From assembly GCA_919902965.1 (NCBI GenBank), contig CAKKSJ010000140.1, forward strand, positions 1-17,733: 17,733 nt of DNA. Reading direction: 5' to 3'. Source of the stretch: Burkholderiales bacterium (GTDB taxonomy: Bacteria > Pseudomonadota > Gammaproteobacteria > Burkholderiales > SG8-39). This document shows positions 7,177-14,034 of this stretch, in pieces. Position 1 is the first letter of the stretch; each line of letters begins with the position of its first letter. The notes under the pieces were generated by a model, which ran no database searches, was not told the origin of the DNA, and was given only the letters and a program-made list of their open reading frames with translations. Made by a program: the position numbers and the translations under genes.

Positions 7177-8399
7177 GCAATCGTCCGCAGTTCCGGCACC
7201 GCCACCACAAACTGACCGCCCCACTCACGCACGTAAGCATGTTGCGCGACCACCTCGTCAGCAATATTCCACGGCAGGATCAGCACCAGGTCCGGCCGCC
7301 GCTCGCGCAACGCGGCCGGTGGGAGGATAGGAATATGCACGCCAGGCAGGAACTTGCCCTGCTTGGAAGGCGCCGCATCGCATACGAAGGGCAACAGATC
7401 GGGTTTGACGCCTGCGTAATTGAGCAGCGTATTGCCCTTGGCGGCGGCGCCGTAGGCTGCAACCTGCCTGCCGTTGCGCTTCTGCTCGATCAGAAACGCG
7501 AGCAGTGTATTTTTCACCCGGTCGGCGCGCGGCTGGAACTCGCGATAGATGGCGGTCTGATCCAGTCCGCGTTTTTGTTCTTCGGCAAGCACGGCGGCGA
7601 CCGCCTTGGTGTCCGTGCGCACGTCGCCGGCATGGCAGCCGTAGACGCGCAAGCTGCCACCCTGGGTGGGCAATTCCTCAACATCGAACACGCGCAGGCC
7701 GGCGCTGGCGAATATGCGACTCACCGTGTGCAGCGAAAAATAGGAAAAATGTTCGTGATACACGGTATCGAACAGCGTGTGTTCGATCAGCCTCATCAGG
7801 TGCGTGAATTCGAGCGTGATGGTGCCGCCGGGTTTCAGCGCGGCCCGAAGGCCGGCGGTGAAATCGTTGATGTCGGGAACATGCGCATAGACGTTATTGC
7901 CGACGATCAGGTCGGCCTGTTTGCCTACGGCGGCGAGGCGCCCGGCCAGGGCCTGGCCGAAAAACTCGCGCAATATGGGGATGCCCTGGCTTTCAGCGGC
8001 GGCTGCCGTGCCGGCGGTGGGTTCGATACCTAGACAGGGAATGCCGGCGGCGACGAAATTTCTCAGCAGATAGCCGTCGTTGGCCGCGACCTCGATGACG
8101 AAACTCCCTTTTCCGAGGCCGAGGCGCCCGCTGATCATGTTCACGTAAGCGGCCGCATGATCCAGCCAGCTCTTCGAAACCGAGGAGAAATAGGCATAGT
8201 CATTGCTGAACAGCTCGCTCGCGCTGGCGTGGTCTTCCGTTTGAACCAGCCAGCATTCGGTGCAGACATATAATTTGAGCGGGAAATAGCGCTCCGGCGC
8301 CCTGAGGTCGGCCGCGCAGAGGTAGGCATTGGACGGCGGGGCGAAGCCGAGGTCGAGGAAGACCTGTTCCAGCGGTGTGTAGCAATGGCGGCAATTCAT
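7173..8399 (-). CDS. NDP-sugar C-methyltransferase (zinc-binding, Methyltransf_13/11/14 architecture)
   Basis: A 408-residue protein with the complete TylC3/TcaB9-type architecture. Zinc knuckle cysteines are C3, C6, C46 and C49 (MNCRHC and VCTEC). The SAM-binding motif EVAANDGYLL is at 103-112, NNVYAHVPD at 168-176, YHEHFSYF at 214-221 with the Glu-His pair implicated in catalysis, QGGSLR at 246-251, and the C-terminal AYGAAAKGNT at 315-324. Such enzymes add a methyl group from SAM to a carbon of an NDP-4-keto-deoxyhexose, giving branched sugars. It overlaps rfbC by ATGA and the SDR gene by GTGA, so the three are probably coupled and form one sugar-nucleotide pathway. The enzyme that makes its 4-keto substrate is not in the window. 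Confidence 0.9.
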   Translation of the reverse strand: MNCRHCYTPLEQVFLDLGFAPPSNAYLCAADLRAPERYFPLKLYVCTECWLVQTEDHASASELFSNDYAYFSSVSKSWLDHAAAYVNMISGRLGLGKGSFVIEVAANDGYLLRNFVAAGIPCLGIEPTAGTAAAAESQGIPILREFFGQALAGRLAAVGKQADLIVGNNVYAHVPDINDFTAGLRAALKPGGTITLEFTHLMRLIEHTLFDTVYHEHFSYFSLHTVSRIFASAGLRVFDVEELPTQGGSLRVYGCHAGDVRTDTKAVAAVLAEEQKRGLDQTAIYREFQPRADRVKNTLLAFLIEQKRNGRQVAAYGAAAKGNTLLNYAGVKPDLLPFVCDAAPSKQGKFLPGVHIPILPPAALRERRPDLVLILPWNIADEVVAQHAYVREWGGQFVVAVPELRTIA

Positions 8400-8947
8400 G
8401 CTGCGGTCCCTGTAAAGTTTGTAGCGATAGGCGCAAAGCTGAGATCGCGCCGCGACAGCCCTTCCACAGGCAATGGCCAGGCGATCCCCAGTCGTGGATC
8501 CTCGCAGAACACGCCGCCCTCGGCCTCGGGCGCATAGTTTGCGGTGTGAAGGTACAGCAGTTCACTTTCCGGCTCCAGCACCTGAAAGCCGTGAGCGCAG
8601 CCTTCGGGAACCACCAGCATGCGCGCGTTGTCGGCCGCTAGCACCTCTGCATGCCAGCGCAGGAAGGTCGGTGATCCGGCGCGCAGGTCCACGGCGACGT
8701 CCCATACGCGTCCTTTGAGGCAACGCACCAGTTTCATTTCGGCGTGCGGCGGGTTTTGGAAGTGCATGCCGCGCACCGTGCCGACCGCGGCGGTGCGCGA
8801 ATGGTTGATTTGCACAATACGCCGCGCGCCTATGACGGGGGCAAGATCGTGCGCGTCGTAAAGGCAGGCGAAGGCGCCGCGGTGATCGGCGAAGGGTGTC
8901 GTTTCCACTACCAGCACGCCTGCCAGGGCGGTTTGCGCGATTTTCAC
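8396..8947 (-). CDS. rfbC: dTDP-4-dehydrorhamnose 3,5-epimerase family protein (RmlC-like)
   Basis: A 183-residue cupin of normal RmlC length. RGMHFQ (59-64) carries the catalytic His62, MKLVRCLKGRVWDVAVDLR (71-89) the core lysine and strand, PEGCAHGF (114-121) the usual turn, and Tyr132 stands at the position of the catalytic tyrosine. Classical RmlC epimerises C3 and C5 of dTDP-4-keto-6-deoxyglucose. In a cluster with a C-methyltransferase and an SDR but without rmlA, rmlB or rmlD, it may instead act on a related NDP-4-keto sugar. The start is GTG 8947, which overlaps the glycosyltransferase stop as GTGA; MKIAQT aligns with the normal N-terminus. The family is certain, the exact sugar is not. 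Confidence 0.86.
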   Translation of the reverse strand: MKIAQTALAGVLVVETTPFADHRGAFACLYDAHDLAPVIGARRIVQINHSRTAAVGTVRGMHFQNPPHAEMKLVRCLKGRVWDVAVDLRAGSPTFLRWHAEVLAADNARMLVVPEGCAHGFQVLEPESELLYLHTANYAPEAEGGVFCEDPRLGIAWPLPVEGLSRRDLSFAPIATNFTGTAA

Positions 8948-9753
8948 TTGCGGTCTCGTTCCTGTTGCAGCGCCATCAGCTTAGCGTATTTGTGAAAGCT
9001 GTTGCAGCAACCGATGAGGATGTGCACCAGGCCGGCGCTGCCGTCGAGAAAACCCAGACGCAGAAAATAGAATTTGATGAAGCGCAGGCCCGGCGAAAGC
9101 AGCAGTTGCGCCAATCCGGCCCGCTTCCCCGCCTTGAACATTAGCTCGGCCTGCATGCTGGTATAGCGGTTCTGTTTGTCCAGATAGCGCGCGAGTGTCT
9201 CGGCCGATTCGTGCAGCAGGTCACCTGCTAGGCGTACCGCCGGCGTCTCGGTGAGCACTTTCTCATGCACCGGGTCATCGCTCCAGCGCGCATGCCGCCG
9301 ATCGAACAGGCGCAGGCTCCAATCCGGATAACCCTCGCCATGCCTGAGCCAGCGCCCCATGAAACGATTGCAGCGCGGCATCGCATAGGCCTGCGCCGCC
9401 GGGGCGGCGAGTACTGCCAGGATGCTGGCGCGCAGGGTGGTGCTGATGCGCTCGTCGGCGTCCAAACACAGCACCCAGTCGTGGCGTGCGGCTTCGACCG
9501 CGAATTGTTTTTGCCGGCCGAAGCCCAGCCACTCTTTCTTCTGGATTACTCTGGCGCCGTTTTTTGCGGCGAGTTCGGCGGTGCCGTCGCTGGAGTCCGA
9601 GTCGACCAGCAGTATCTCTTCGGCAAAGGCGGCGCTCTCCAGGCAGGCGGCGAGCTGGGCTGCGGCGTTTTTGGTGATGATGACGGCGGATAAGGGCTGG
9701 CGCGATCCGGGGCCGGATGGCTGTTGCGGCGTTTCAGCTGATTCGGTTTGCAT
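8944..9753 (-). CDS. glycosyltransferase family 2, WaaE/KdtX-like
   Basis: A 269-residue GT-A protein. LSAVIITKNAA (21-31), LVDSDSSDGT (49-58), GFGRQKQFA (77-85) and LCLDADERI (95-103) give the order typical of the WaaE/KdtX family of LPS-core beta-glucosyltransferases. NRFMGRWLRHG with YPDWSLRLF (129-150) completes the signature. The last 60 residues contain a moderately hydrophobic helix (LRFIKFYFLRLGFLDG...), common in membrane-associated members. It lies 9 bases after the asnB stop and overlaps rfbC by four bases. Location in the polysaccharide operon rather than next to waaA leaves open whether it extends the LPS core or starts the repeat unit. Confidence 0.87.
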   Translation of the reverse strand: MQTESAETPQQPSGPGSRQPLSAVIITKNAAAQLAACLESAAFAEEILLVDSDSSDGTAELAAKNGARVIQKKEWLGFGRQKQFAVEAARHDWVLCLDADERISTTLRASILAVLAAPAAQAYAMPRCNRFMGRWLRHGEGYPDWSLRLFDRRHARWSDDPVHEKVLTETPAVRLAGDLLHESAETLARYLDKQNRYTSMQAELMFKAGKRAGLAQLLLSPGLRFIKFYFLRLGFLDGSAGLVHILIGCCNSFHKYAKLMALQQERDRK

Positions 9754-9762
9754 CTATCAATC

Positions 9763-11634
9763 CTACATGGAGATCTGATATTCCCGCCGCCACAGCTCGA
9801 ACAGCACCAGCCCAAACAGGCGTTCGCTGTTCATTCGTCCCTTGACCTGCCCGGCCAGAAGCTCGCTTACCGTGTCCCGGTCGAACAGGGCGTCGTCCGA
9901 ACCCAGCAGGGTGTCGCGAAAAAACGCTTTCCATGGGCCGGATCGCAGCCAAGCCGCGAGCGGGATCGAGAATCCTTGCTTGCGCTGCAGATCGAATTCC
10001 TTCGGCAATACGCGCGCAGCCAGTTTCTTGAGCAAGACCTTGCGGCTATCTGAGGTCGCCTTCAGATGCGAGGGCACTACGCCGAAGGCGAATTCGATAA
10101 CACGATAGTCCAGCAGGGGCGCACGCACTTCCAGGGAGTTGAGCATGCTGGCACGGTCCACCTTTACCAGGATCTGTTCGGCGAGGTAGTTGCCGAAATC
10201 CATGCGCGTGGCGCGTTGCAGCAGGTCCGCAGTCGCGGGAATGCGCTGTTCGCGGATGCGCTCGGCAGGTAGTTCCCAGGTGCCATGCCCTGACATCAGC
10301 CGCTGCCGTGTGCCGCGGTCGAACAGGGAATAAATCAGCGGCAAACCGGTGCGCAAGTCCGCCCCCAGGCCCTGCAGCCAGTTGCGGCCTCTGAAACCCA
10401 CGGGCAGCAGGGCCTGCGCCGCCTTGGCCGCTGCCAGCCGCAGGCCTAGCGGAACCACATTCAGCTTCTGTTGCAGCCAGAGCAGCCGGTTGTATTGAGG
10501 ATATCCCGCAAACAACTCATCGCCGCCGTCGCCGCCCAGCGCCACCGTGCAATGCTCGCGCACCAGCCGGCTGACAAGATAGGTGGGAATCATGGACGAA
10601 TCCACCATGGGCTCGTCGAATTCCCGGGCCAGCAGCGGCAGCAGGTCGACATTGGATTCGGCGGCGGCGAGTTCCACATGTTCGGTGCCGAAGTGCCGGG
10701 CTATCAGCCGGGCATGCTCGGTTTCGTCGTACTCGCCGTAGCCGGGAAAGCGAATGGTAAAAGTCTTTACCCGCGGTGCCGCGCGCACCGCCATGGCGGT
10801 GATCAGGCTGGAGTCCACCCCGCCGCTGAGCAACACGCCCACCGGCACGTCGGCGACCAGCTGCCGGCGCACAGCATCTTCCAGCAAAACCTCCAGCTCA
10901 TCGAGCAGACCGGCTTCATCTGCCACACCCTGGGCGGCCGCGCTGCTCGGTTCCGGCAGCCGCCAGTAGCGCCAGAGCCGCAATTGCCCGCTTGCCAGTT
11001 CGAACACCAGTGCATGGCCGGGCGGCAGTTTGTTCACCCCCTGCAGTATGCAGCGCTCCCCCGGCACGTAGCTCATGGCCAGGTAGCAGTCCAGGGCTGC
11101 GCGATCGATGCGGCGCGGGAACGCGGGGTCCGCCAGCAGACCTTTGAGTTCGGATGCGAAGCGCAGCGCGCCCTTGTCCAGTGCGTAGAACAGGGGCTTT
11201 TCTCCCGCCCGGTCCCGCGCGATAAAGACCTGCCGGCGGCGGCTGTCATAGAGCGCGAAGGCAAACACTCCGTTCAGCCGGGAGAGACAATCCGTACCCC
11301 ATTCACGATAGGCGCCCAGGATCACTTCGGTGTCGCTGTCGCTGCGAAACGCATGGCCTTTGGCCTTTAAGTCCCTGCGCAGATCAGCAAAGTTGTAGAT
11401 TTCACCGTTGAAGACTATGCATAGTTCTTCGAGGCTGTCCTGCATGGGCTGATGCCCGGCGGGAGACAGATCGATGATGGCAAGCCGCCGATGGCCCAGA
11501 CCCACGCATGCTTCCGCCGACCACCAGATGCCGGCATCGTCCGGACCGCGGTGGCGCATGGCATCCCGACCCGGAAGCAACCAATCGCGCGCGGAGACAG
11601 GAGATTGTGAAGCGATGCCGATGATGCCGCACAT
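9763..11634 (-). CDS. asnB: asparagine synthase (glutamine-hydrolysing) family amidotransferase
   Basis: A 623-residue two-domain protein. Cys2, exposed after removal of Met1, is the glutaminase nucleophile (MCGIIGIA). RHRGPDD (27-33) and FNGEIYN (75-81) shape the class II glutamine amidotransferase site. The synthetase domain has the ATP-pyrophosphatase loop LLSGGVDSS (268-276) and ALGGDGGDELFAGY (365-378). The chemistry is ATP-dependent amidation of a carboxylate with ammonia from glutamine. As first gene of a polysaccharide operon, it more likely amidates a uronic-acid sugar or glycan substituent than makes free asparagine, as proposed for asnB homologues in other O-antigen and exopolysaccharide loci. 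The ATG at 11634 keeps Cys2 in place, which fixes the start. No clear Shine-Dalgarno is seen. Confidence 0.9.
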   Translation of the reverse strand: MCGIIGIASQSPVSARDWLLPGRDAMRHRGPDDAGIWWSAEACVGLGHRRLAIIDLSPAGHQPMQDSLEELCIVFNGEIYNFADLRRDLKAKGHAFRSDSDTEVILGAYREWGTDCLSRLNGVFAFALYDSRRRQVFIARDRAGEKPLFYALDKGALRFASELKGLLADPAFPRRIDRAALDCYLAMSYVPGERCILQGVNKLPPGHALVFELASGQLRLWRYWRLPEPSSAAAQGVADEAGLLDELEVLLEDAVRRQLVADVPVGVLLSGGVDSSLITAMAVRAAPRVKTFTIRFPGYGEYDETEHARLIARHFGTEHVELAAAESNVDLLPLLAREFDEPMVDSSMIPTYLVSRLVREHCTVALGGDGGDELFAGYPQYNRLLWLQQKLNVVPLGLRLAAAKAAQALLPVGFRGRNWLQGLGADLRTGLPLIYSLFDRGTRQRLMSGHGTWELPAERIREQRIPATADLLQRATRMDFGNYLAEQILVKVDRASMLNSLEVRAPLLDYRVIEFAFGVVPSHLKATSDSRKVLLKKLAARVLPKEFDLQRKQGFSIPLAAWLRSGPWKAFFRDTLLGSDDALFDRDTVSELLAGQVKGRMNSERLFGLVLFELWRREYQISM

Positions 11635-11680
11635 ATAATGTGTTCAGTTCAATGATCAATTCAAAAAATGCAAAGGACGT

Positions 11681-11691
11681 TCCCTACCGCG
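11681..11691 (-). promoter_or_regulatory. ops-like element in the glycan operon leader
   Basis: The minus strand reads CGCGGTAGGGA here, about 22 bases downstream of the predicted transcription start and 46 bases before the asnB ATG. The ops element that recruits RfaH in enterobacterial LPS and capsule operons is GGCGGTAGCGT. The match is 8 of 11 with an unbroken GCGGTAG core, and it sits in the untranslated leader of a long polysaccharide operon, as ops does. The last base (T in ops) is not conserved, and an RfaH homologue is not visible in the window, so this is a candidate only. Confidence 0.35.
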
Positions 11692-11719
11692 TGCGAAAAC
11701 CAGTCGCGCCGGAACACAG

Positions 11720-11748
11720 CTTATAATTCCCGGCGCCTATTCTAACAA
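11720..11748 (-). promoter_or_regulatory. sigma70-type promoter of the polysaccharide operon
   Basis: On the minus strand TTGTTA (11748-11743) is separated by exactly 17 bases from TATAAG (11725-11720). This matches 4 of 6 and 5 of 6 consensus bases at the ideal spacing. Transcription would start near 11713, giving a leader of roughly 79 bases before asnB. No other promoter of this quality was seen between the operon genes, so it may serve all twelve genes, though internal promoters cannot be excluded by eye. Confidence 0.5.
11722..11727 (+). promoter_or_regulatory. possible -10 box for waaC-waaA
   Basis: The plus strand has a perfect TATAAT 45 bases before the waaC ATG, but no recognisable -35 box at 16-18 bases spacing (the sequence there is around ACCAGT). 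It overlaps the -10 box of the divergent minus-strand promoter. It could be a weak or activator-dependent promoter, or simply the palindromic shadow of the opposite -10. Confidence 0.3.
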
Positions 11749-11771
11749 GGCCGGTCTCCCCTCCTTCGCGC

Positions 11772-12737
11772 ATGCCCAATATTCTGCTCATCAAGACTTC
11801 CTCGCTCGGCGACGTGGTGCACAATTTGCCGGTGGTGAGCGACATTCGTGCGCGCTTCCCAAGTGCACGCATCGATTGGGTGGTGGAGGAGGCCTATCGC
11901 GACATCGTCGGCATGCATGGGGGCGTGCACCGGGTGATTCCGGTGGCGCTGCGGCGCTGGCGCGGGAACCTGCTCAATCCGGCGCACTGGCGTGAATTCG
12001 GCCAGTTTCGCCGCGCGCTGTCGGGCATGCGCTACGACTTTGTCATCGATACCCAGGGCTTGATCAAAAGCGCGCTCCTGGCGCGTGCCGCTTCGGGCAC
12101 CCGCCACGGCTATGCGAGCGCCAGCGCGCGCGAGCCGCTGGCGGCGAAATTCTACGATGTGGTGCACGTGGTTGCGCGCGATTTACACGCGGTTCTGCGC
12201 AACCGCCGGCTTGCCGGCCTGGCGCTGGGGTATAAGGTGCAGGCCGCGCTCGATTACGGCATCGCAGCCCCCGCCGGACCCGAGGAGCGCGGGCCTTACT
12301 GCGTTTTGCTGCACTCGACCAGCCGCGCCGACAAGCTATGGCCTGAGCCGGCCTGGGTGCAACTGGGCGGCGAACTTGCGCGCCAGGGTTATACCCTGAT
12401 GCTGCCCTGGGGCGACGACGACGAGCGCGCCCGCAGCGAGCGCATCGCGTCCGCTTTGCCTGCCGCAGTGGTCCCGCCGGCGCAGGACATCCCCGCTATC
12501 GCAAGCCTGCTCTCCGGGGCGCAGGCGGTGATCGGCGTCGATACCGGCCTGACCCATCTGGCGGCGGCCCTGGGGCGACCGGTGGTGGCGCTTTTCTGTG
12601 GTACGCGCCCGGGACTCACCGGCGTGTATGCCGGCCAGGGCGCGCGCGTGCGCAACTTGGGCGACAGGGAGCTAATGCCCGAGATCGCCGAGGTGCTGAC
12701 GGCCTTGCGCGAGCTCATCGGCGTGAGCGCGGCATGA
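11772..12737 (+). CDS. waaC: lipopolysaccharide heptosyltransferase I (WaaC)
   Basis: A 321-residue family 9 glycosyltransferase. KTSSLGDVVH (8-17) holds the catalytic aspartate Asp14, DTQGLIKSAL (93-102) follows, HSTSRADKLWPE (181-192) holds the phosphate-binding lysine, and GVDTGLTHLAAALGRP (255-270) is the ADP-heptose-binding loop. It adds the first L-glycero-D-manno-heptose to Kdo2-lipid A on the cytoplasmic face of the inner membrane. Its stop overlaps the waaA start as ATGA, so the two inner-core enzymes are translationally coupled. It is read away from the polysaccharide operon across a 137-base divergent region. No good Shine-Dalgarno precedes the ATG, but the protein begins exactly at the conserved ILLIKTSSLGD strand. 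Confidence 0.93.
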   Translation: MPNILLIKTSSLGDVVHNLPVVSDIRARFPSARIDWVVEEAYRDIVGMHGGVHRVIPVALRRWRGNLLNPAHWREFGQFRRALSGMRYDFVIDTQGLIKSALLARAASGTRHGYASASAREPLAAKFYDVVHVVARDLHAVLRNRRLAGLALGYKVQAALDYGIAAPAGPEERGPYCVLLHSTSRADKLWPEPAWVQLGGELARQGYTLMLPWGDDDERARSERIASALPAAVVPPAQDIPAIASLLSGAQAVIGVDTGLTHLAAALGRPVVALFCGTRPGLTGVYAGQGARVRNLGDRELMPEIAEVLTALRELIGVSAA

Positions 12738-13993
12738 TCTGGCGCTTTGGCTATCGGCTGCTGCTATGGCTGCTGTTTCCCTGGGCGCTGATTCACCTGT
12801 GGTGGCGCGGCCGGCGCCAGCCCGGCTACCGCGAGCATATTGCCGAGCGCTTCGGCTGGTATCACCGCGCGCCGGAACGGCCGGTGATCTGGTTACACGC
12901 GGTATCCGTAGGCGAAACGCGCGCTGCCGAACCGCTGGTGCGCGCGCTGGCCGCAGCCTATCCCGGGCATGAACTATTGCTCACGCAAATGACCCCGACC
13001 GGGCGGGAGACCGCGCAGCAACTATTCGGCGGCACGGCGACCATCGCCTACCTGCCTTACGATTATCCTGCGGCCGTAGCGCGCTTTCTGACGCGGTTCA
13101 GGCCCTGCCTGGGCATTCTCATGGAAACCGAAATCTGGTTCAATCTGGTTGAGGATTGCGCGCGGCGTGGCATACCCCTGCTATTGGCCAACGCGCGCAT
13201 GTCCGAAAAATCGGCGCGCGGGTACGACCTGGTGGCCCCGCTGACCCGCGTTGCGCTGCGCCGGCTCGCGGCAGTCAGCGCGCAGACGCGCGAAGATGCC
13301 GGGCGCCTCGAACAACTGGGTGCGCAGGCCGTGGAGGTGACGGGCAATCTCAAATTCGATGTCGTGGTGGAGCCGCTCCTGCTGGCTCTGGGCGCAGCGT
13401 TCCGGCAGCGCATCGGCGGACGCCCGGTGCTGCTCGCGGCGAGTACACGCGAAGGCGAGGAGGCGCTGGTGCTGGATGCGTATTCGCGCATGGCAATCGA
13501 GGGCCTGCTGCTGCTGCTGGTACCACGCCATCCGCAGCGTTTCGGCGAAGTCGCCGCGCTGCTGCAAAAGCGCAAGCTTGCTTATGCGCGCCGCAGCGAC
13601 GAGGGCATCCTGCCGCAGGATTGCCGCGTACTGCTCGGTGACAGCATGGGGGAAATGGCGGCCTACTATGCAGCCTGCGATCTGGCCTTCATCGGCGGCA
13701 GCCTGTTACCTTATGGTGGTCAGAACCTGATCGAGGCCTGCGCGGTGGGCCGACCGCTATTATTCGGTCCGCATATGTACAACTTTGCCGAGGCGTCCAG
13801 CCTGGCCCTGGCTGCGGGTGCCGCGCTGGAGGTCGTTGACGCGGCCGCGCTGGCAGAGCGAGCGGAACAGCTGCTTGCGGATCACGCTGCGCTGGCGCGC
13901 ATGGCGCAGGCGGCGCTCGCCTTCAGCCGCGCGCACCAGGGGGCGACGGCGCGCAATCTGGCGATCTGCGAGAGACTGCTTACGCCGGCGTAG
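12734..13993 (+). CDS. waaA: 3-deoxy-D-manno-octulosonic acid (Kdo) transferase (WaaA)
   Basis: A 419-residue GT-B enzyme of the usual length. A membrane anchor spans about residues 4-24. HAVSVGE (55-61) contains the catalytic-base glutamate, TPTGRE is at 87-92, LMETEIWFN at 129-137 and NARMSEKSARGY at 153-164. The C-terminal domain carries GNLKFD, VPRHPQRF, GDSMGEM and the CMP-Kdo-binding FIGGSLLPYGGQNLIE. It transfers Kdo from CMP-Kdo to the lipid A precursor, an essential early step of LPS assembly at the inner membrane. The start overlaps waaC by four bases. It converges on tolC with 41 bases between the two stops; only a weak hairpin without a T-run lies there. Confidence 0.95.
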   Translation: MIWRFGYRLLLWLLFPWALIHLWWRGRRQPGYREHIAERFGWYHRAPERPVIWLHAVSVGETRAAEPLVRALAAAYPGHELLLTQMTPTGRETAQQLFGGTATIAYLPYDYPAAVARFLTRFRPCLGILMETEIWFNLVEDCARRGIPLLLANARMSEKSARGYDLVAPLTRVALRRLAAVSAQTREDAGRLEQLGAQAVEVTGNLKFDVVVEPLLLALGAAFRQRIGGRPVLLAASTREGEEALVLDAYSRMAIEGLLLLLVPRHPQRFGEVAALLQKRKLAYARRSDEGILPQDCRVLLGDSMGEMAAYYAACDLAFIGGSLLPYGGQNLIEACAVGRPLLFGPHMYNFAEASSLALAAGAALEVVDAAALAERAEQLLADHAALARMAQAALAFSRAHQGATARNLAICERLLTPA

Positions 13994-14034
13994 ATGCTGT
14001 CATAGCGGGCCGGCATTAGCTCGACACCAGAGCT

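Noticed and set aside
11634..11639. Perfect TATAAT on the plus strand at the asnB start, considered as a waaC promoter
   Set aside because: The nearest -35-like TTGTGA is 23 bases away, outside the usable range, and the element lies over the asnB start codon.
14018..14034. Hairpin AGCTC-N7-GAGCT between the convergent waaA and tolC stops, considered as a bidirectional terminator
   Set aside because: The stem is only five base pairs and is followed by just TTT, with no T-run on either strand; too weak to call.
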